Assembly (NCBI GenBank): GCA_018669475.1
Contig: JABHCC010000104.1
Location: 62,001 to 126,000 of the forward strand
DNA length: 64,000 nucleotides
Reading direction: 5' to 3'
DNA from: Bacteroidota bacterium
GTDB taxonomy: Bacteria > Bacteroidota > Bacteroidia > Bacteroidales > UBA12481
Every line of letters starts with the position of its first letter. The first letter of the stretch is position 1. Of this stretch, positions 37,433 to 46,928 are shown in pieces. Below the pieces are notes generated by a model that was not told where the DNA came from, searched no databases, and saw nothing but the letters and a program-made list of their open reading frames with translations. The position numbers and the translations under genes are program-made.

Positions 37433-38618
37433 TATCTCAGCTCATCCTGATTCCGATGGCTTCTATGGTGACTATGGAGGAGCCTATATTCCTGAAATGC
37501 TTCTGCCAAATATTCAGGAATTAAAAGAGAAATACCTGGAGATTCTTGAGAGCCCCTCATTTATCAAAGAATTCACTTCACTTTTAAGAGATTATACCGG
37601 TCGTCCTACCCCACTCTTTCATAGCAAAAGACTCTCTCAGAAAATTGGCTGTTCAGTATATTTAAAAAGGGAGGATCTTAATCACACCGGGGCTCACAAG
37701 ATTAATAATACTATTGGTCAGGTTTTAATAGCCGGATTTCTTGGGAAAAGTAGAATAATTGCTGAAACGGGGGCTGGTCAGCATGGGGTGGCAACAGCTA
37801 CCGTTTGTGCCCTGAAAGGTTTAGAGTGCATTATATATATGGGTGCTCTTGATATTGAAAGACAAGCACTCAATGTGTATAAAATGAAAATGCTGGGAGC
37901 AAAAGTTGTTCCTGTTCATTCGGGAAACAAAACTCTCAAGGATGCCACTAATGAAGCCATTCGCGACTGGATCAACCATCCGGAGGAGACACATTACATA
38001 ATCGGATCTGTAGTTGGGCCCCATCCTTACCCTGATATAGTTACCCGTTTACAATCAGTAATTGGACATGAGATTAAACAACAATTCAAAGAAAAAAATC
38101 CAGGGAAAAATCCCGATTATATTATTGCATGTGTAGGTGGAGGCAGTAATGCTGCCGGGGCATTTTATCCATTTATCAGTACAGATGAAACGCAATTAAT
38201 TGGAGTGGAAGCTGCCGGAAAAGGTAATGAAACCAGCATGAGTGCAGCAACACTCGAATTGGGCAGGCCTGGAATAATTCATGGCAGTATGACTATCCTC
38301 ATGCAGGATCAGGATGGCCAGATTACGGAACCCTATTCGATTTCAGCCGGGCTTGACTATCCTGGTATAGGTCCGGTTCATGCCTGGCTTGATGCTAAAG
38401 GCCTTGTAAAATATCTGAGTGTTACTGATGAGGAGGCTTTGCAGGCAGCCAAAGATCTAACTGTACTAGAAGGGATTATCCCAGCGCTTGAATCAGCACA
38501 TGCTATCGCCGCACTTTACAAAATGAATTTCCGGTCTGATGAAACTGTAGTGGTAAACTTATCCGGCAGGGGAGATAAAGACATGAGTACTTATAAAAAA
38601 GAATTTGGTGATGAATAG
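37425..38618 (+). CDS. trpB: Tryptophan synthase beta chain
   Basis: 397 residues, the TrpB1 type. The PLP lysine lies in [31 protein letters not shown] follows, and the phosphate loop [10 protein letters not shown] and [11 protein letters not shown] are intact. It condenses indole with serine. Overlapped by trpF (8 bp) and trpA (8 bp), consistent with tight coupling of the alpha and beta chains. Confidence 0.98.
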   Translation: MNNISAHPDSDGFYGDYGGAYIPEMLLPNIQELKEKYLEILESPSFIKEFTSLLRDYTGRPTPLFHSKRLSQKIGCSVYLKREDLNHTGAHKINNTIGQVLIAGFLGKSRIIAETGAGQHGVATATVCALKGLECIIYMGALDIERQALNVYKMKMLGAKVVPVHSGNKTLKDATNEAIRDWINHPEETHYIIGSVVGPHPYPDIVTRLQSVIGHEIKQQFKEKNPGKNPDYIIACVGGGSNAAGAFYPFISTDETQLIGVEAAGKGNETSMSAATLELGRPGIIHGSMTILMQDQDGQITEPYSISAGLDYPGIGPVHAWLDAKGLVKYLSVTDEEALQAAKDLTVLEGIIPALESAHAIAALYKMNFRSDETVVVNLSGRGDKDMSTYKKEFGDE

Positions 38619-39402
38619 AATTGACTTGCTTTTTAAGCGAAAGCAAAATGATATCCTTTCAGTATATTTCACTGCAGGCCACCCTGAAATTAACAGCCTG
38701 GCAGAGATCTTGCCAGCCCTGGAGAATGCTGGTGTTGATTTGATTGAGATTGGAATGCCTTTTTCTGACCCCATTGCAGATGGGCCCGTGATTCAGAAAT
38801 CAAGTCAAACAGCCATCTCAAATGGGATGAGTCTGAAGGTACTTTTTGAGCAGCTTCGTAATATTGAGTTTAACATACCTGTTATACTAATGGGTTACCT
38901 GAATCCGATTCTTCAATATGGAATTGAGAACTTCCTGATATCCTGTAAGGAAGCAAATGTAAGCGGTACTATCATTCCGGATTTGCCCCTTAGTCAATAT
39001 TTGATCCAGGAAGAAACATTTATTAGAAATAATATCCATAATATCTTGTTGATTACTCCACTAAGCACAGATAGGAGAATTACGGATCTGGCAGAAAAAT
39101 CCCGTGGGTTTTTATATGCAGTTGCCAGTTCAGCCACTACAGGAAGCAGCTCATTTCATAATGCTGACACAAGCTATTTTGAACGAATAAGATCATTAAA
39201 TCTAAAAATTCCAATAATATTCGGTTTTGGAATCAGTTGTCACGCAGATTTCATTAAGGCCTGCGATTGGGGATCAGGAGCTATTATTGGAAGTGGCTTC
39301 ATCAAGCTTCTTGAACATATCGAGTCCCGGAAAATGGATTACACACGAACTATTGCTGATTTTGTTTGTCGTATTAAATACGGTAACAGTATCCAGAAAT
39401 AG
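38611..39402 (+). CDS. trpA: Tryptophan synthase alpha chain
   Basis: 263 residues from the ATG at 38611; in-frame TTG and GTG lie just before. Catalytic Glu and Asp are found in [17 protein letters not shown], preceded by [10 protein letters not shown]; the loop [22 protein letters not shown] is typical. It cleaves indole-3-glycerol phosphate and passes indole to TrpB. Last gene of the operon; no clear terminator is visible before the next gene's region. Confidence 0.97.
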   Translation: MNRIDLLFKRKQNDILSVYFTAGHPEINSLAEILPALENAGVDLIEIGMPFSDPIADGPVIQKSSQTAISNGMSLKVLFEQLRNIEFNIPVILMGYLNPILQYGIENFLISCKEANVSGTIIPDLPLSQYLIQEETFIRNNIHNILLITPLSTDRRITDLAEKSRGFLYAVASSATTGSSSFHNADTSYFERIRSLNLKIPIIFGFGISCHADFIKACDWGSGAIIGSGFIKLLEHIESRKMDYTRTIADFVCRIKYGNSIQK

Positions 39403-39446
39403 TATTTAATTGTTGAGGTTTTCAAAGGTTGGAGACATTGGTCAAA

Positions 39447-39454
39447 TAATTTTG
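39447..39454 (+). promoter_or_regulatory. Candidate -7 box of second sensor kinase
   Basis: TAATTTTG matches TAnnTTTG and lies 49 bp upstream of the kinase ATG. The -33 element is not clear. Prediction only. Confidence 0.35.
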
Positions 39455-39503
39455 TTGTTAGAGCTATTGTTTAATATCTTTAGTAGTTAAGCAATTATCA
39501 GAA

Positions 39504-41279
39504 ATGCAAAAAGATTATATATACACACTTCCTAGTATAATATACATTTGTCTGGCATGTCTCAGCCTGATTCTCGTATTGCTGATTTGGAGAAAAAGAA
39601 ATACACCGGGAGCAAAACCAACATCTCTTTTCTTTCTAGCGCTTTTTATATGGGCATTTGCTTATATATTCGAATCTGCTGCAACGAATGTTGAAGGCAA
39701 ACTCCTCTGGTCTCAGATAGCCTATCTTGGCACACTGAGTACTCCTATGCTTTTCCTGGCCTTTTCGCAGGAATATTGTAACCGGAGACTGATCCACAAA
39801 CCATATGCATGGATATTATTGGGCATCATACCAATGGCAACATTTATTTTAGCCTGGACCAATAATTCTCATCATCTGGTATGGACAGATATTACTATTC
39901 AGGGTAATCAGCATTTAGCTGTTTATGGCCATGGAATTGCTTTTTGGGTTTTTTTCATTTATGCTTATATACTGATCATTCTCAGTTTGGGATATTTAAT
40001 ATTTACAGCTTTTCGATTACATAAAATATACCGTCAACAGGCAATTTCGACAAGCATTGCTGTTAGCTTCGTAGTCGCCGGAAATATCTTATATATGATT
40101 CCTTCAAATCCAATTCCGGGAATGGAATGGACTTTACTTGGGTTCCTGTTATGCTCTCTTATACTTTCTTATAATATTTTGGGCTTGAAACTTTTCAACC
40201 TCGTACCAATTGCACGAACTCATCTTGTTGACACAATGACATCAGGCATGCTACTCGTTGATAAAGCTGGAAGGATTAAAGATATTAACCAAAGTTTTCT
40301 GTCACACTTAAATATTCAGAATATAGATTATCTGGGGCAGCCTTATTCAGAGGTATTATGCAATACTCCTGAACTCATCGATATGCTTTCAGATAAAAAT
40401 GTTTTCGAAAACCAGAAAATATCTGAATTTCATCACCATGATCAGATTCTGGATGTAAGAATCTCTGATCTGGCTAGCAAGAATCACAAGATGACCGGTA
40501 GACTTTTACTCATAAACGATATTACAGATTTAAAACAGGCTGAACAATCTTTACAAAAAACAAACAAGTTATTATCAGACCAGATAGAGAATAGTAATAA
40601 GCTTATCCTTGAGCTAGATGCTTATGCCCATACGGTAGCCCATGATTTGAAAATTCCACTGAATAGTCTGGTTGGTTTTTCTGAATTATTGACTGAAGAA
40701 TTACAATCAGGTAATTCCGAGCTGGCCGGGAAGTACAGTACTCAAATCACGTCCTCAGCTGATAAAATGGTTCAGATAATTGAAGAACTATTGCTCCTAT
40801 CTTCAGTCAGGTCACAATCGGTTGAATTACAAAGCCTGAATATTGGTAAAAGTGTAGGTCTTGCTCAAGATAGAATCTCAGAGCTGATTAAAGCAAGCAA
40901 AACAGTTATTAAGCAGCCTGACCAATGGCCTGAGGTTATAGGTTATGAACCCTGGATCGTGGTAATATGGGTGAATTATTTATCAAATGCTATCAAATAT
41001 GGTGGTGATCCTCCTGAAATCACTATCGGATATGATGAAAGTCCTGAAGTTATATGGTTTTGGGTTAAAGACAATGGAGCCGGACTCAATAAGGATCAGT
41101 TGAATCAATTATTTAAACCATATTCAAGACTCTCACCTCATACAGCCGATGGTCATGGGCTGGGTCTATCCATTGTAAAAAGAATTCTCGAGAAACTCAG
41201 AGGTGATTACAATGTAAAAACCCTGGATGAAGGTAATGGTTCAGTATTTCTCTTTTCATTACCCCGGATATCAGGCTAA
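39504..41279 (+). CDS. 7TM-PAS sensor histidine kinase
   Basis: 591 residues. About seven hydrophobic helices (1-230) form a histidine-kinase 7TM domain, then a PAS-like domain (about 240-345), a short coiled coil, a HisKA domain with H-box YAHTVAHDLKIPLNSLVGF (His380) and an HATPase domain with N box WVNYLSNAIKYGG, G1 DNGAGLN and G2 DGHGLGLSIVKRIL. It shares its domain order with the sensor kinase at 561-3104 but has no receiver domain. Signal and partner regulator unknown. It lies between the trp operon and a convergent membrane-protein/sigma pair. Confidence 0.92.
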   Translation: MQKDYIYTLPSIIYICLACLSLILVLLIWRKRNTPGAKPTSLFFLALFIWAFAYIFESAATNVEGKLLWSQIAYLGTLSTPMLFLAFSQEYCNRRLIHKPYAWILLGIIPMATFILAWTNNSHHLVWTDITIQGNQHLAVYGHGIAFWVFFIYAYILIILSLGYLIFTAFRLHKIYRQQAISTSIAVSFVVAGNILYMIPSNPIPGMEWTLLGFLLCSLILSYNILGLKLFNLVPIARTHLVDTMTSGMLLVDKAGRIKDINQSFLSHLNIQNIDYLGQPYSEVLCNTPELIDMLSDKNVFENQKISEFHHHDQILDVRISDLASKNHKMTGRLLLINDITDLKQAEQSLQKTNKLLSDQIENSNKLILELDAYAHTVAHDLKIPLNSLVGFSELLTEELQSGNSELAGKYSTQITSSADKMVQIIEELLLLSSVRSQSVELQSLNIGKSVGLAQDRISELIKASKTVIKQPDQWPEVIGYEPWIVVIWVNYLSNAIKYGGDPPEITIGYDESPEVIWFWVKDNGAGLNKDQLNQLFKPYSRLSPHTADGHGLGLSIVKRILEKLRGDYNVKTLDEGNGSVFLFSLPRISG

Positions 41280-41301
41280 CATTAGTTAATTCAAGCAGAC
41301 A

Positions 41302-41919
41302 TCACTCCTCATTCACAGCATCCTTCAATTCCAAAAGTTTAACCAGCAAAGGTTTTTTATCCTTTCTCCATTGACGAATTGATGACCACAAGGCAAATCC
41401 CATTATCAGAAAGAATCCACCATTTACTAAAAGAATTCCCAGCCAAAGAGACCAATCATCAGGCCAATATCTGGCAAAGACGGTAGTATTGAGCCCCCCA
41501 AGAAGTAAGAGAATATAGGGTACTAACATCCATGAATCCTTTGTCCAGTATCTCAGCCTTTCTTCCGATATATCAATAAACTCCCGGGTTGACATTCCAT
41601 ACTCCAGATATTTCAATTTCATATATGCTTTGTAGGCAAATGGTATGTACAATACAAATGCAAGGAATAAAAACCCTCCCTGTACGCGTTGGGCATATGT
41701 CATTTCAGGATCAGGATTAAACATAAAAACGATTACAAGTACGACCATAGCTCCCATAATCAGTCTGATCATAAATCGAATTGTTTTAAGACTTTTCTTA
41801 TTCGATTCCCTTACCTGATCCAAAATAAGATCTGACTTATTCTGTGACTGATCTGCAATAAAATCTAATCCAGACGCATCAGTTTCTTTTATCCTTTTGC
41901 TAAACTCTTTAATATCCAT
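41302..41919 (-). CDS. Four-helix membrane protein, putative anti-sigma partner
   Basis: 205 residues. A charged cytoplasmic N-terminal part (about 1-45) precedes four likely membrane helices (about 48-65, 78-95, 130-150, 158-180). Its start overlaps the stop of the ECF sigma gene by 11 bp, the arrangement usual for sigma/anti-sigma pairs. No zinc anti-sigma motif (HxxxCxxC) is present. Role as anti-sigma factor is inferred only from position. The pair at 51073-52283 has the same layout. Confidence 0.7.
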   Translation of the reverse strand: MDIKEFSKRIKETDASGLDFIADQSQNKSDLILDQVRESNKKSLKTIRFMIRLIMGAMVVLVIVFMFNPDPEMTYAQRVQGGFLFLAFVLYIPFAYKAYMKLKYLEYGMSTREFIDISEERLRYWTKDSWMLVPYILLLLGGLNTTVFARYWPDDWSLWLGILLVNGGFFLIMGFALWSSIRQWRKDKKPLLVKLLELKDAVNEE

Positions 41920-42445
41920 TATTTTCCTCCAACATTACTTTCAGTTTCTTTTTAACCCTATGGACTTTCACTCTCACATTCCCTTCATGCAATCCGGTAA
42001 TTTCAGCTATCTCTCTCATACTTAACTCCTCAAGAATCATCGAGATTAGAGATCTATCAAAAGCGGGAAGCTTGTTTATCTGCTGATACAGATCTTCGAT
42101 AGTTTTCTCCTGCCGGATTTTTTTATCAAGATCATGCTCATGGGAATCAATCAATGGAATAAGCTCATGATCAACTTGATTATGCTCCTTCTTCTTCTGA
42201 GAAATTACATATTGCAGAGCTGTATTGTTGGATATTCTGTATATCCATGTCTTCAAAGCACCCATGCTTCTCAAACCTTCTAATGCATTCCAAACCTTTG
42301 TCAGTATCTCCTGAAACAGATCCTGGCGGTCTGCCTCAGAAGACAGATAAATGCAGCAGGTTCGGTAGATCGGATCTTTAAAATCCTGATATACTTTCTC
42401 AAAGACTTGTTTTTTCTCTTCCGCTTTCATTCGGGTATATTTCAC
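41909..42445 (-). CDS. ECF sigma factor (sigma-70 family)
   Basis: 178 residues. Region 2 is DLFQEILTKVWNALEG with GALKTWIYRISNNTALQY, and region 4 ends SMREIAEITGLHEGNVRVKVHRVKKKL, a helix-turn-helix. It directs RNA polymerase to a special promoter set. It is overlapped by the membrane protein gene at its 3' end, and is closely similar in motif pattern to the sigma factor at 51073-51579. Upstream it is 33 bp from the end of mnmA, on the same strand. Confidence 0.93.
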   Translation of the reverse strand: MKYTRMKAEEKKQVFEKVYQDFKDPIYRTCCIYLSSEADRQDLFQEILTKVWNALEGLRSMGALKTWIYRISNNTALQYVISQKKKEHNQVDHELIPLIDSHEHDLDKKIRQEKTIEDLYQQINKLPAFDRSLISMILEELSMREIAEITGLHEGNVRVKVHRVKKKLKVMLEENNGY

Positions 42446-42478
42446 CCTATAGATGGGAAATGATAAAATTGTTACAAA

Positions 42479-43651
42479 TTAATTATGAATAACACCAGAA
42501 CCTATCAACTCATCATTCTGGTAAAAAGCAGCAAACTGTCCTGAGACTACAGCCCTTTGAGGATCTTTGAAGTGCACATATCCTCCATCATCTTTCATAA
42601 AGAGCGTTCCTTCCTGTAATTTCTGACGATATCGGATTCTAAAAAGAAAATCCCTTTCCTCTCCATTTGCTAAGGCCAGGTCAGGACGGATCCAATGCAT
42701 ATCTTCATTACGAATAAACAAAGCCTGTTTAAATAATAAAGGATGGTTTTGTCCTTGTCCTACATACAAAATATTTTTAACCACATCTGTCCCGATAACA
42801 AATAAAGGTTCTGGCTTACCTCCTATATTCAGGCCCTTTCTTTGTCCGACCGTATAAAAATGAGCTCCTTTATGTTTCCCTACTGAATCACCCAACTCAG
42901 GGGTGAAGGCATATGGTTTGGCTAAAGAAAAAAGATCATCCATATCTCTTACTAATGCAGAATCTGGCGGAATCTCAATCACATCACCTTCTTTTGCGGC
43001 TAACTGCTGCTGTAAAAAGGTAGGTAAGTCTACTTTGCCTACAAAACAGATCCCTTGTGAGTCTTTTCTATCAGCATTGGCAAGATTTTGTTCCCTGGCA
43101 ATTTGCCTTACCTCAGGCTTTGTAAGTTCTCCTATTGGAAAAAGTGCAGTTTCAAGCTGTTTTTGATTCAGTTGGCATAAAAAATATGACTGATCTTTAT
43201 TATCATCCAAGCCTGCAAGCAAGCGATGTCTGATTACTCCATCAGTCTCTATACTTTCTTTTCTGCAATAGTGACCTGTTGCTAAAAAATCAGCACCAAG
43301 CTTTAGTGCCTCCTCTGCAAAAGCATCGAACTTTATTTCACGATTACACAACACATCAGGATTTGGTGTTCGTCCGGCTTCATATTCCTTAAACAGATAA
43401 TCAATAACCCTTTTCCTGTATGGACCACTCAAGTCAACTTCATGCAAGAGAATTCCCAATTTATTTGCCACCATTTCAGCAAATAGAATATCATCTTCAT
43501 AAGAGCAGGCTGCTGATTTCAATCCGGTAGTATCATGCCAGTTTCTCATAAATAAACCCACAACATCATAACCTTGTTGCTGTAGTACATAAGCTGCCAC
43601 ACCAGAATCAACACCACCAGAGATGCCCACTACTACCCTTTTCTTATTCAT
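42479..43651 (-). CDS. mnmA: tRNA-specific 2-thiouridylase MnmA
   Basis: 390 residues. The ATP pyrophosphatase loop GISGGVDSGVAAYVL starts the protein, followed by the catalytic Cys in PDVLCNREIKF and the second Cys in GICFVGKVDL, and the C-terminal barrel (KGAHFYTVGQRKGLNIGG). It installs the 2-thio group on uridine 34 of Lys, Glu and Gln tRNAs. Its ATG is at 43651, exactly at the end of leader element copy 3. It is followed by the ECF sigma gene on the same strand. Confidence 0.96.
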   Translation of the reverse strand: MNKKRVVVGISGGVDSGVAAYVLQQQGYDVVGLFMRNWHDTTGLKSAACSYEDDILFAEMVANKLGILLHEVDLSGPYRKRVIDYLFKEYEAGRTPNPDVLCNREIKFDAFAEEALKLGADFLATGHYCRKESIETDGVIRHRLLAGLDDNKDQSYFLCQLNQKQLETALFPIGELTKPEVRQIAREQNLANADRKDSQGICFVGKVDLPTFLQQQLAAKEGDVIEIPPDSALVRDMDDLFSLAKPYAFTPELGDSVGKHKGAHFYTVGQRKGLNIGGKPEPLFVIGTDVVKNILYVGQGQNHPLLFKQALFIRNEDMHWIRPDLALANGEERDFLFRIRYRQKLQEGTLFMKDDGGYVHFKDPQRAVVSGQFAAFYQNDELIGSGVIHN

Positions 43652-43697
43652 CCGTTTATGTGTTAAAATATCTTTCCTTTTGTCATGCTCGGTTCAT
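43649..43697 (-). promoter_or_regulatory. Leader element copy 3 (MNRA frame) before mnmA
   Basis: The minus strand carries ATGAACCGAGCATGA (43697-43683, Met-Asn-Arg-Ala-stop), ACAAAAGGAA, an AT-rich near-palindrome and AACACATAAACGG before the mnmA ATG (43651-43649). The ATG-to-ATG distance is 46 bases, identical to copy 1. A -7 box (43709-43702) sits 5 bases before the first ATG, so the transcript may begin almost at the mini-frame. Confidence 0.7.
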
Positions 43698-43701
43698 CAT
43701 G

Positions 43702-43709
43702 CAAAGATA
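43702..43709 (-). promoter_or_regulatory. Candidate -7 promoter box of mnmA leader
   Basis: TATCTTTG on the minus strand fits TAnnTTTG. With the start of transcription 6-8 bases downstream, the RNA would start at about the ATG of the four-codon frame. The -33 element is not clear. Confidence 0.45.
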
Positions 43710-43810
43710 GCTAAATGTCGAAATTATACTGTCACACAGCAATATGCCCTTATTCCAGACAATTATCCTTCAGATTAATTATTAACAGAGATTTTCATAG
43801 TTCATTTTCG

Positions 43811-43818
43811 TACTTTTG
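43811..43818 (+). promoter_or_regulatory. Candidate -7 box of AraC-type gene
   Basis: TACTTTTG matches TAnnTTTG, 59 bp before the regulator ATG at 43878. The -33 element is weak, so this is a prediction only. Confidence 0.35.
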
Positions 43819-43877
43819 TTTTATATTCAGTCAGCTGGCCACCTGAATTATTGAAACTGAGCTAATACTTTCTTTTC

Positions 43878-45005
43878 ATGCTTGAACCAGTATTATACAT
43901 TGGACTTACGCAATCTCTCTTCGCAGGATTTGTTATTGCAACTAAAAGGCCACAATGGATCGCCGACCGTTTCATGGCTTCCTGGTTGTTTCTAATTGGT
44001 TTAGAGATGGCTTTGGCTCTTGTGAATGTAAAATGGTTAGATGCCATCCCCTATCAACTTCCTTTCCTCTTAGTTCCCATGATTTATGGTCCCCTATTGT
44101 TTTTTTATGTTAGGTCTTTACTTGTAGAGAGGCTGAGTTTCAGAATCATTGAATACATGCATTTTGTTCCCTTTTTTCTGCTTTTAGGTATTGCCTTCTT
44201 CTTCAGAGATCCTGACATAATGGATAATCCTGAGCCATTTTCACAAGAATATCCCAGTTGGTTTGCTCGTTCAATATATAACATCATTGTTTTTATCTCA
44301 ATTACTGTATACAGCTCCCTGACTTTTGTATTACTTACTAGGCACAGAAAATCAATAAAAGAACATTTTTCATACAAATCAGGTCGAAATACTTTAAACT
44401 GGCTACTATTTGTTTCCATAACTGTCTATGTATCATTTTGCCTCTCCTTTTTAAGCTCCGGAGTTCAACTTTTTGTCAGAGAAGTTCCCTTTGAGCCCAA
44501 ACTCTTCACCTATGTTGGTCTTACCTTATTTTCATTCGCATTCAGCTTCTATGGCTACCGTCAGGCTTCCATTTTTGGCTACCTGGAACCACTCATCCCA
44601 AAAGTAAACGAATCAGCAAAGACTGCAAAACCGTATAGAAAGTATGCAAAATCATCAATGGAAGTGCCAGAAATGAAATTGGTACTTGATAAGCTTGAAC
44701 AATCAATGATTCAGGATGGTTTGTATCTCAGGCCCGAACTTGACCTTACCCAGGTTGCACGGCACATCAATATCCCCAAGCATCATATAACCCAAGCACT
44801 TAATACGCTAAACGCAAAGAATTTCTACACTTTCATCAATGAATTCAGAGTTAGGGAATTTATTAACCGTCTCAAAAATGAAAATCATCAAAACCTAACC
44901 TTTTTTGCACTAGCCATGGATTGTGGATTTAACTCCAAATCAACATTCAACTCAGTTTTTAAGAAAATTACCGGACAAACACCCTCCGAATATTTAAAGA
45001 AATAG
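43878..45005 (+). CDS. Membrane-bound AraC family transcriptional regulator
   Basis: 375 residues. The N-terminal part (1-230) has six to seven hydrophobic helices, and the C-terminal 100 residues form an AraC-type double helix-turn-helix (LDLTQVARHINIPKHHITQAL and MDCGFNSKSTFNSVFKKITG). Such proteins sense membrane or periplasmic signals and bind DNA directly. It is the first gene of a cluster that continues with an outer membrane protein and an MMPL exporter; a 24-bp dyad at 45013-45036 directly follows its stop codon and is a plausible binding site. The link is inferred from position. Confidence 0.9.
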   Translation: MLEPVLYIGLTQSLFAGFVIATKRPQWIADRFMASWLFLIGLEMALALVNVKWLDAIPYQLPFLLVPMIYGPLLFFYVRSLLVERLSFRIIEYMHFVPFFLLLGIAFFFRDPDIMDNPEPFSQEYPSWFARSIYNIIVFISITVYSSLTFVLLTRHRKSIKEHFSYKSGRNTLNWLLFVSITVYVSFCLSFLSSGVQLFVREVPFEPKLFTYVGLTLFSFAFSFYGYRQASIFGYLEPLIPKVNESAKTAKPYRKYAKSSMEVPEMKLVLDKLEQSMIQDGLYLRPELDLTQVARHINIPKHHITQALNTLNAKNFYTFINEFRVREFINRLKNENHQNLTFFALAMDCGFNSKSTFNSVFKKITGQTPSEYLKK

Positions 45006-45012
45006 AATAAAG

Positions 45013-45036
45013 TGTCCGAACCATATGGGACGGACA
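45013..45036. promoter_or_regulatory. 24-bp dyad, candidate operator after AraC-type gene
   Basis: Arms TGTCCG (45013-45018) and CGGACA (45031-45036) are perfect inverted repeats, and the centre CCATATGG (45021-45028) is itself a palindrome. Twenty of 24 positions are symmetric. It starts 8 bp after the AraC-type stop and 76 bp before the outer membrane protein start. No T-run follows, so it is not an intrinsic terminator. Confidence 0.5.
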
Positions 45037-45111
45037 AAATACATATCCTATCCAAGGGGTTCGGTCGACCTCTATGCTTCTCCTCCCTACTTTTACCCAA
45101 AACAAAAGGAG

Positions 45112-46491
45112 ATGGTAATAAAATACAGATACGGAGTAATAATACTAATGTGCATTTTATATACAAGTGTACTAAATGCTCAGGGAATATTTGAGCGATC
45201 TCTGAATAACACAGAAAATGCACTGAAATCGGGTCCGGAATTATCCGGTTTCATCAGAGGAGTTTCCTACATGAACGTGTCAAATGGCGAAGCCTATACA
45301 AACGCTACATATAGCTCACTGGGATTGCGCATTTCAAGCACACTGGGTAAATATGGCAAAGCCTTCGCTGATCTAAGGTTTAAATCAGGACAACAATTTG
45401 GTGAATCTCTCTCTTTACTTGATGTTAAAGAAGCCTGGGCGGCATTCTACCTGAACAGATTAAGCATTACCATGGGGAAGCAAATAATAGCCTGGGGCAG
45501 AGCAGATGGCTTCAATCCGACAAATCATCTGGGTAGTCAGGATTATTTTTTTCTAAGTCCTGATCATGATGATTTACGCTTAGGTTCATTTATGCTGCGA
45601 AGCACTTGGAATCCCATTGATCCTTTATCAGTGGAGGTAATATTAGTTCCCGGATATCAGGCATCCAACTATCGCTTTGATCTTATAGCTATGCCCGAAT
45701 ATGTGCAAATTCAAAACAACATGGCACCGATTGTTAAACTTAGTGAAGGCTCAATTGCACTGAAAGCTGATTACAGAGGACGAGTACTTGAAGGAGCAAT
45801 TTCGTATTTCAGAGGATATGACCATTTACCTGGCTTGCGTATTGCCGAAGTTGCGGCCCCTCCTTTCGACCCGTTTTTCCTCAGATTAGCAACAGCACCG
45901 TACCGACAACAAAGTTTTGGTGCTGATGGAGCAATCACCTTAGGCAAAACAATAGTCAGAACAGAGCTATCTCTGAAGATGCCATTAACTGAAGGGAGCC
46001 AACTGTCAAATCTGCCACATAAGGAACTCAACATGGTTGTCGGAATAGAACCATCTCTCGGATCGCTACACATCATAGCTCAGTATATAGGTAAATATAT
46101 CCCCCAGTTTACCCTACCGGATGATATCCAGGAAATGAATCCTGAAGCACTGGCTGATCCTGCAAACTGGCCATATCTCGCGGGAATGTTGAATCAGAAT
46201 ATATCTTTCTATAACCAGATACTTTTTGAACAACAACACGAATACTATCATTCAGGAATGATTAATTGTTCAGTTGATTTTTTTCAACAAAGGCTATCTG
46301 CAAATATCACAGCCTTATATAATTTCACTACTGATGAATATATGTTGAATCCTGCATTTCATTATAAGCCAGGTGATCAATTATCAATAAAACTGGGCTA
46401 TCAGTACTTTACAGGCCCTGTCAACACAAGGTTTCATTGGATAAAAGACCTTTTTTCGGGCCCCTATGCTGAAATACGTATAAGTTTTTAA
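45112..46491 (+). CDS. Outer membrane beta-barrel protein (DUF1302-like)
   Basis: 459 residues from the ATG at 45112, giving the signal sequence MVIKYRYGVIILMCILYTSV and a cleavage near LNAQ; the longer frame from 45025 adds a 29-residue non-signal start. AAGGAG sits directly before this ATG. The mature part alternates strand-like stretches ending in RISF with a terminal Phe, typical for barrels inserted by the Bam complex. The sequence ITMGKQIIAWGRADGFNPTN resembles DUF1302-type outer membrane proteins that accompany MMPL exporters. It likely forms a pore or acceptor for the export cluster downstream. Confidence 0.75.
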   Translation: MVIKYRYGVIILMCILYTSVLNAQGIFERSLNNTENALKSGPELSGFIRGVSYMNVSNGEAYTNATYSSLGLRISSTLGKYGKAFADLRFKSGQQFGESLSLLDVKEAWAAFYLNRLSITMGKQIIAWGRADGFNPTNHLGSQDYFFLSPDHDDLRLGSFMLRSTWNPIDPLSVEVILVPGYQASNYRFDLIAMPEYVQIQNNMAPIVKLSEGSIALKADYRGRVLEGAISYFRGYDHLPGLRIAEVAAPPFDPFFLRLATAPYRQQSFGADGAITLGKTIVRTELSLKMPLTEGSQLSNLPHKELNMVVGIEPSLGSLHIIAQYIGKYIPQFTLPDDIQEMNPEALADPANWPYLAGMLNQNISFYNQILFEQQHEYYHSGMINCSVDFFQQRLSANITALYNFTTDEYMLNPAFHYKPGDQLSIKLGYQYFTGPVNTRFHWIKDLFSGPYAEIRISF

Positions 46492-46493
46492 TA

Positions 46494-46928
46494 ATGAACA
46501 GGTTTATACTTATTTTGATAGGTTTTTCTTTTGTAGCAAAGGCATTATGTGCTCAGGTGATTGTTGATGTTGAGATTGACGGTGTTCGTAACTCAAAGGG
46601 AGTTATACGTTTGGCGGTGTATACCGAATCTTCGCAATATCCACATAAACCAATATGCACACATATAATCAAAAAAGATTCACTTCAGGATCAAAAAATC
46701 AAAACACAAATACTCACGTTTAAGCCAGGAACCTATGTTTTTTCTTTGCTGGATGATGAGAATAATAATGATGCATTAGACTATAATCGTCTGAGAATAC
46801 CTCGTGAAGGATATGGATTTTCAAACAATATTGTGCCTTTCCTGAAAGCACCACCTTTTAAAAAATGCATTGTCATATTAAAATCCGGAAGGAATAAGCT
46901 AAACATAAAACTACGATATAAGCTATGA
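46494..46928 (+). CDS. DUF2141 domain protein
   Basis: 144 residues with a signal peptide (MNRFILILIGFSFVAKALCA). The DUF2141 pattern is visible in NSKGVIRLAVYTES and TFKPGTYVFSLLDDENNNDALDYN, with PREGYGFSNN near the end. Function unknown; the fold is a small periplasmic beta domain. It begins 3 bp after the outer membrane protein gene and overlaps the exporter gene by 4 bp, so it is part of the same operon. Confidence 0.85.
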   Translation: MNRFILILIGFSFVAKALCAQVIVDVEIDGVRNSKGVIRLAVYTESSQYPHKPICTHIIKKDSLQDQKIKTQILTFKPGTYVFSLLDDENNNDALDYNRLRIPREGYGFSNNIVPFLKAPPFKKCIVILKSGRNKLNIKLRYKL

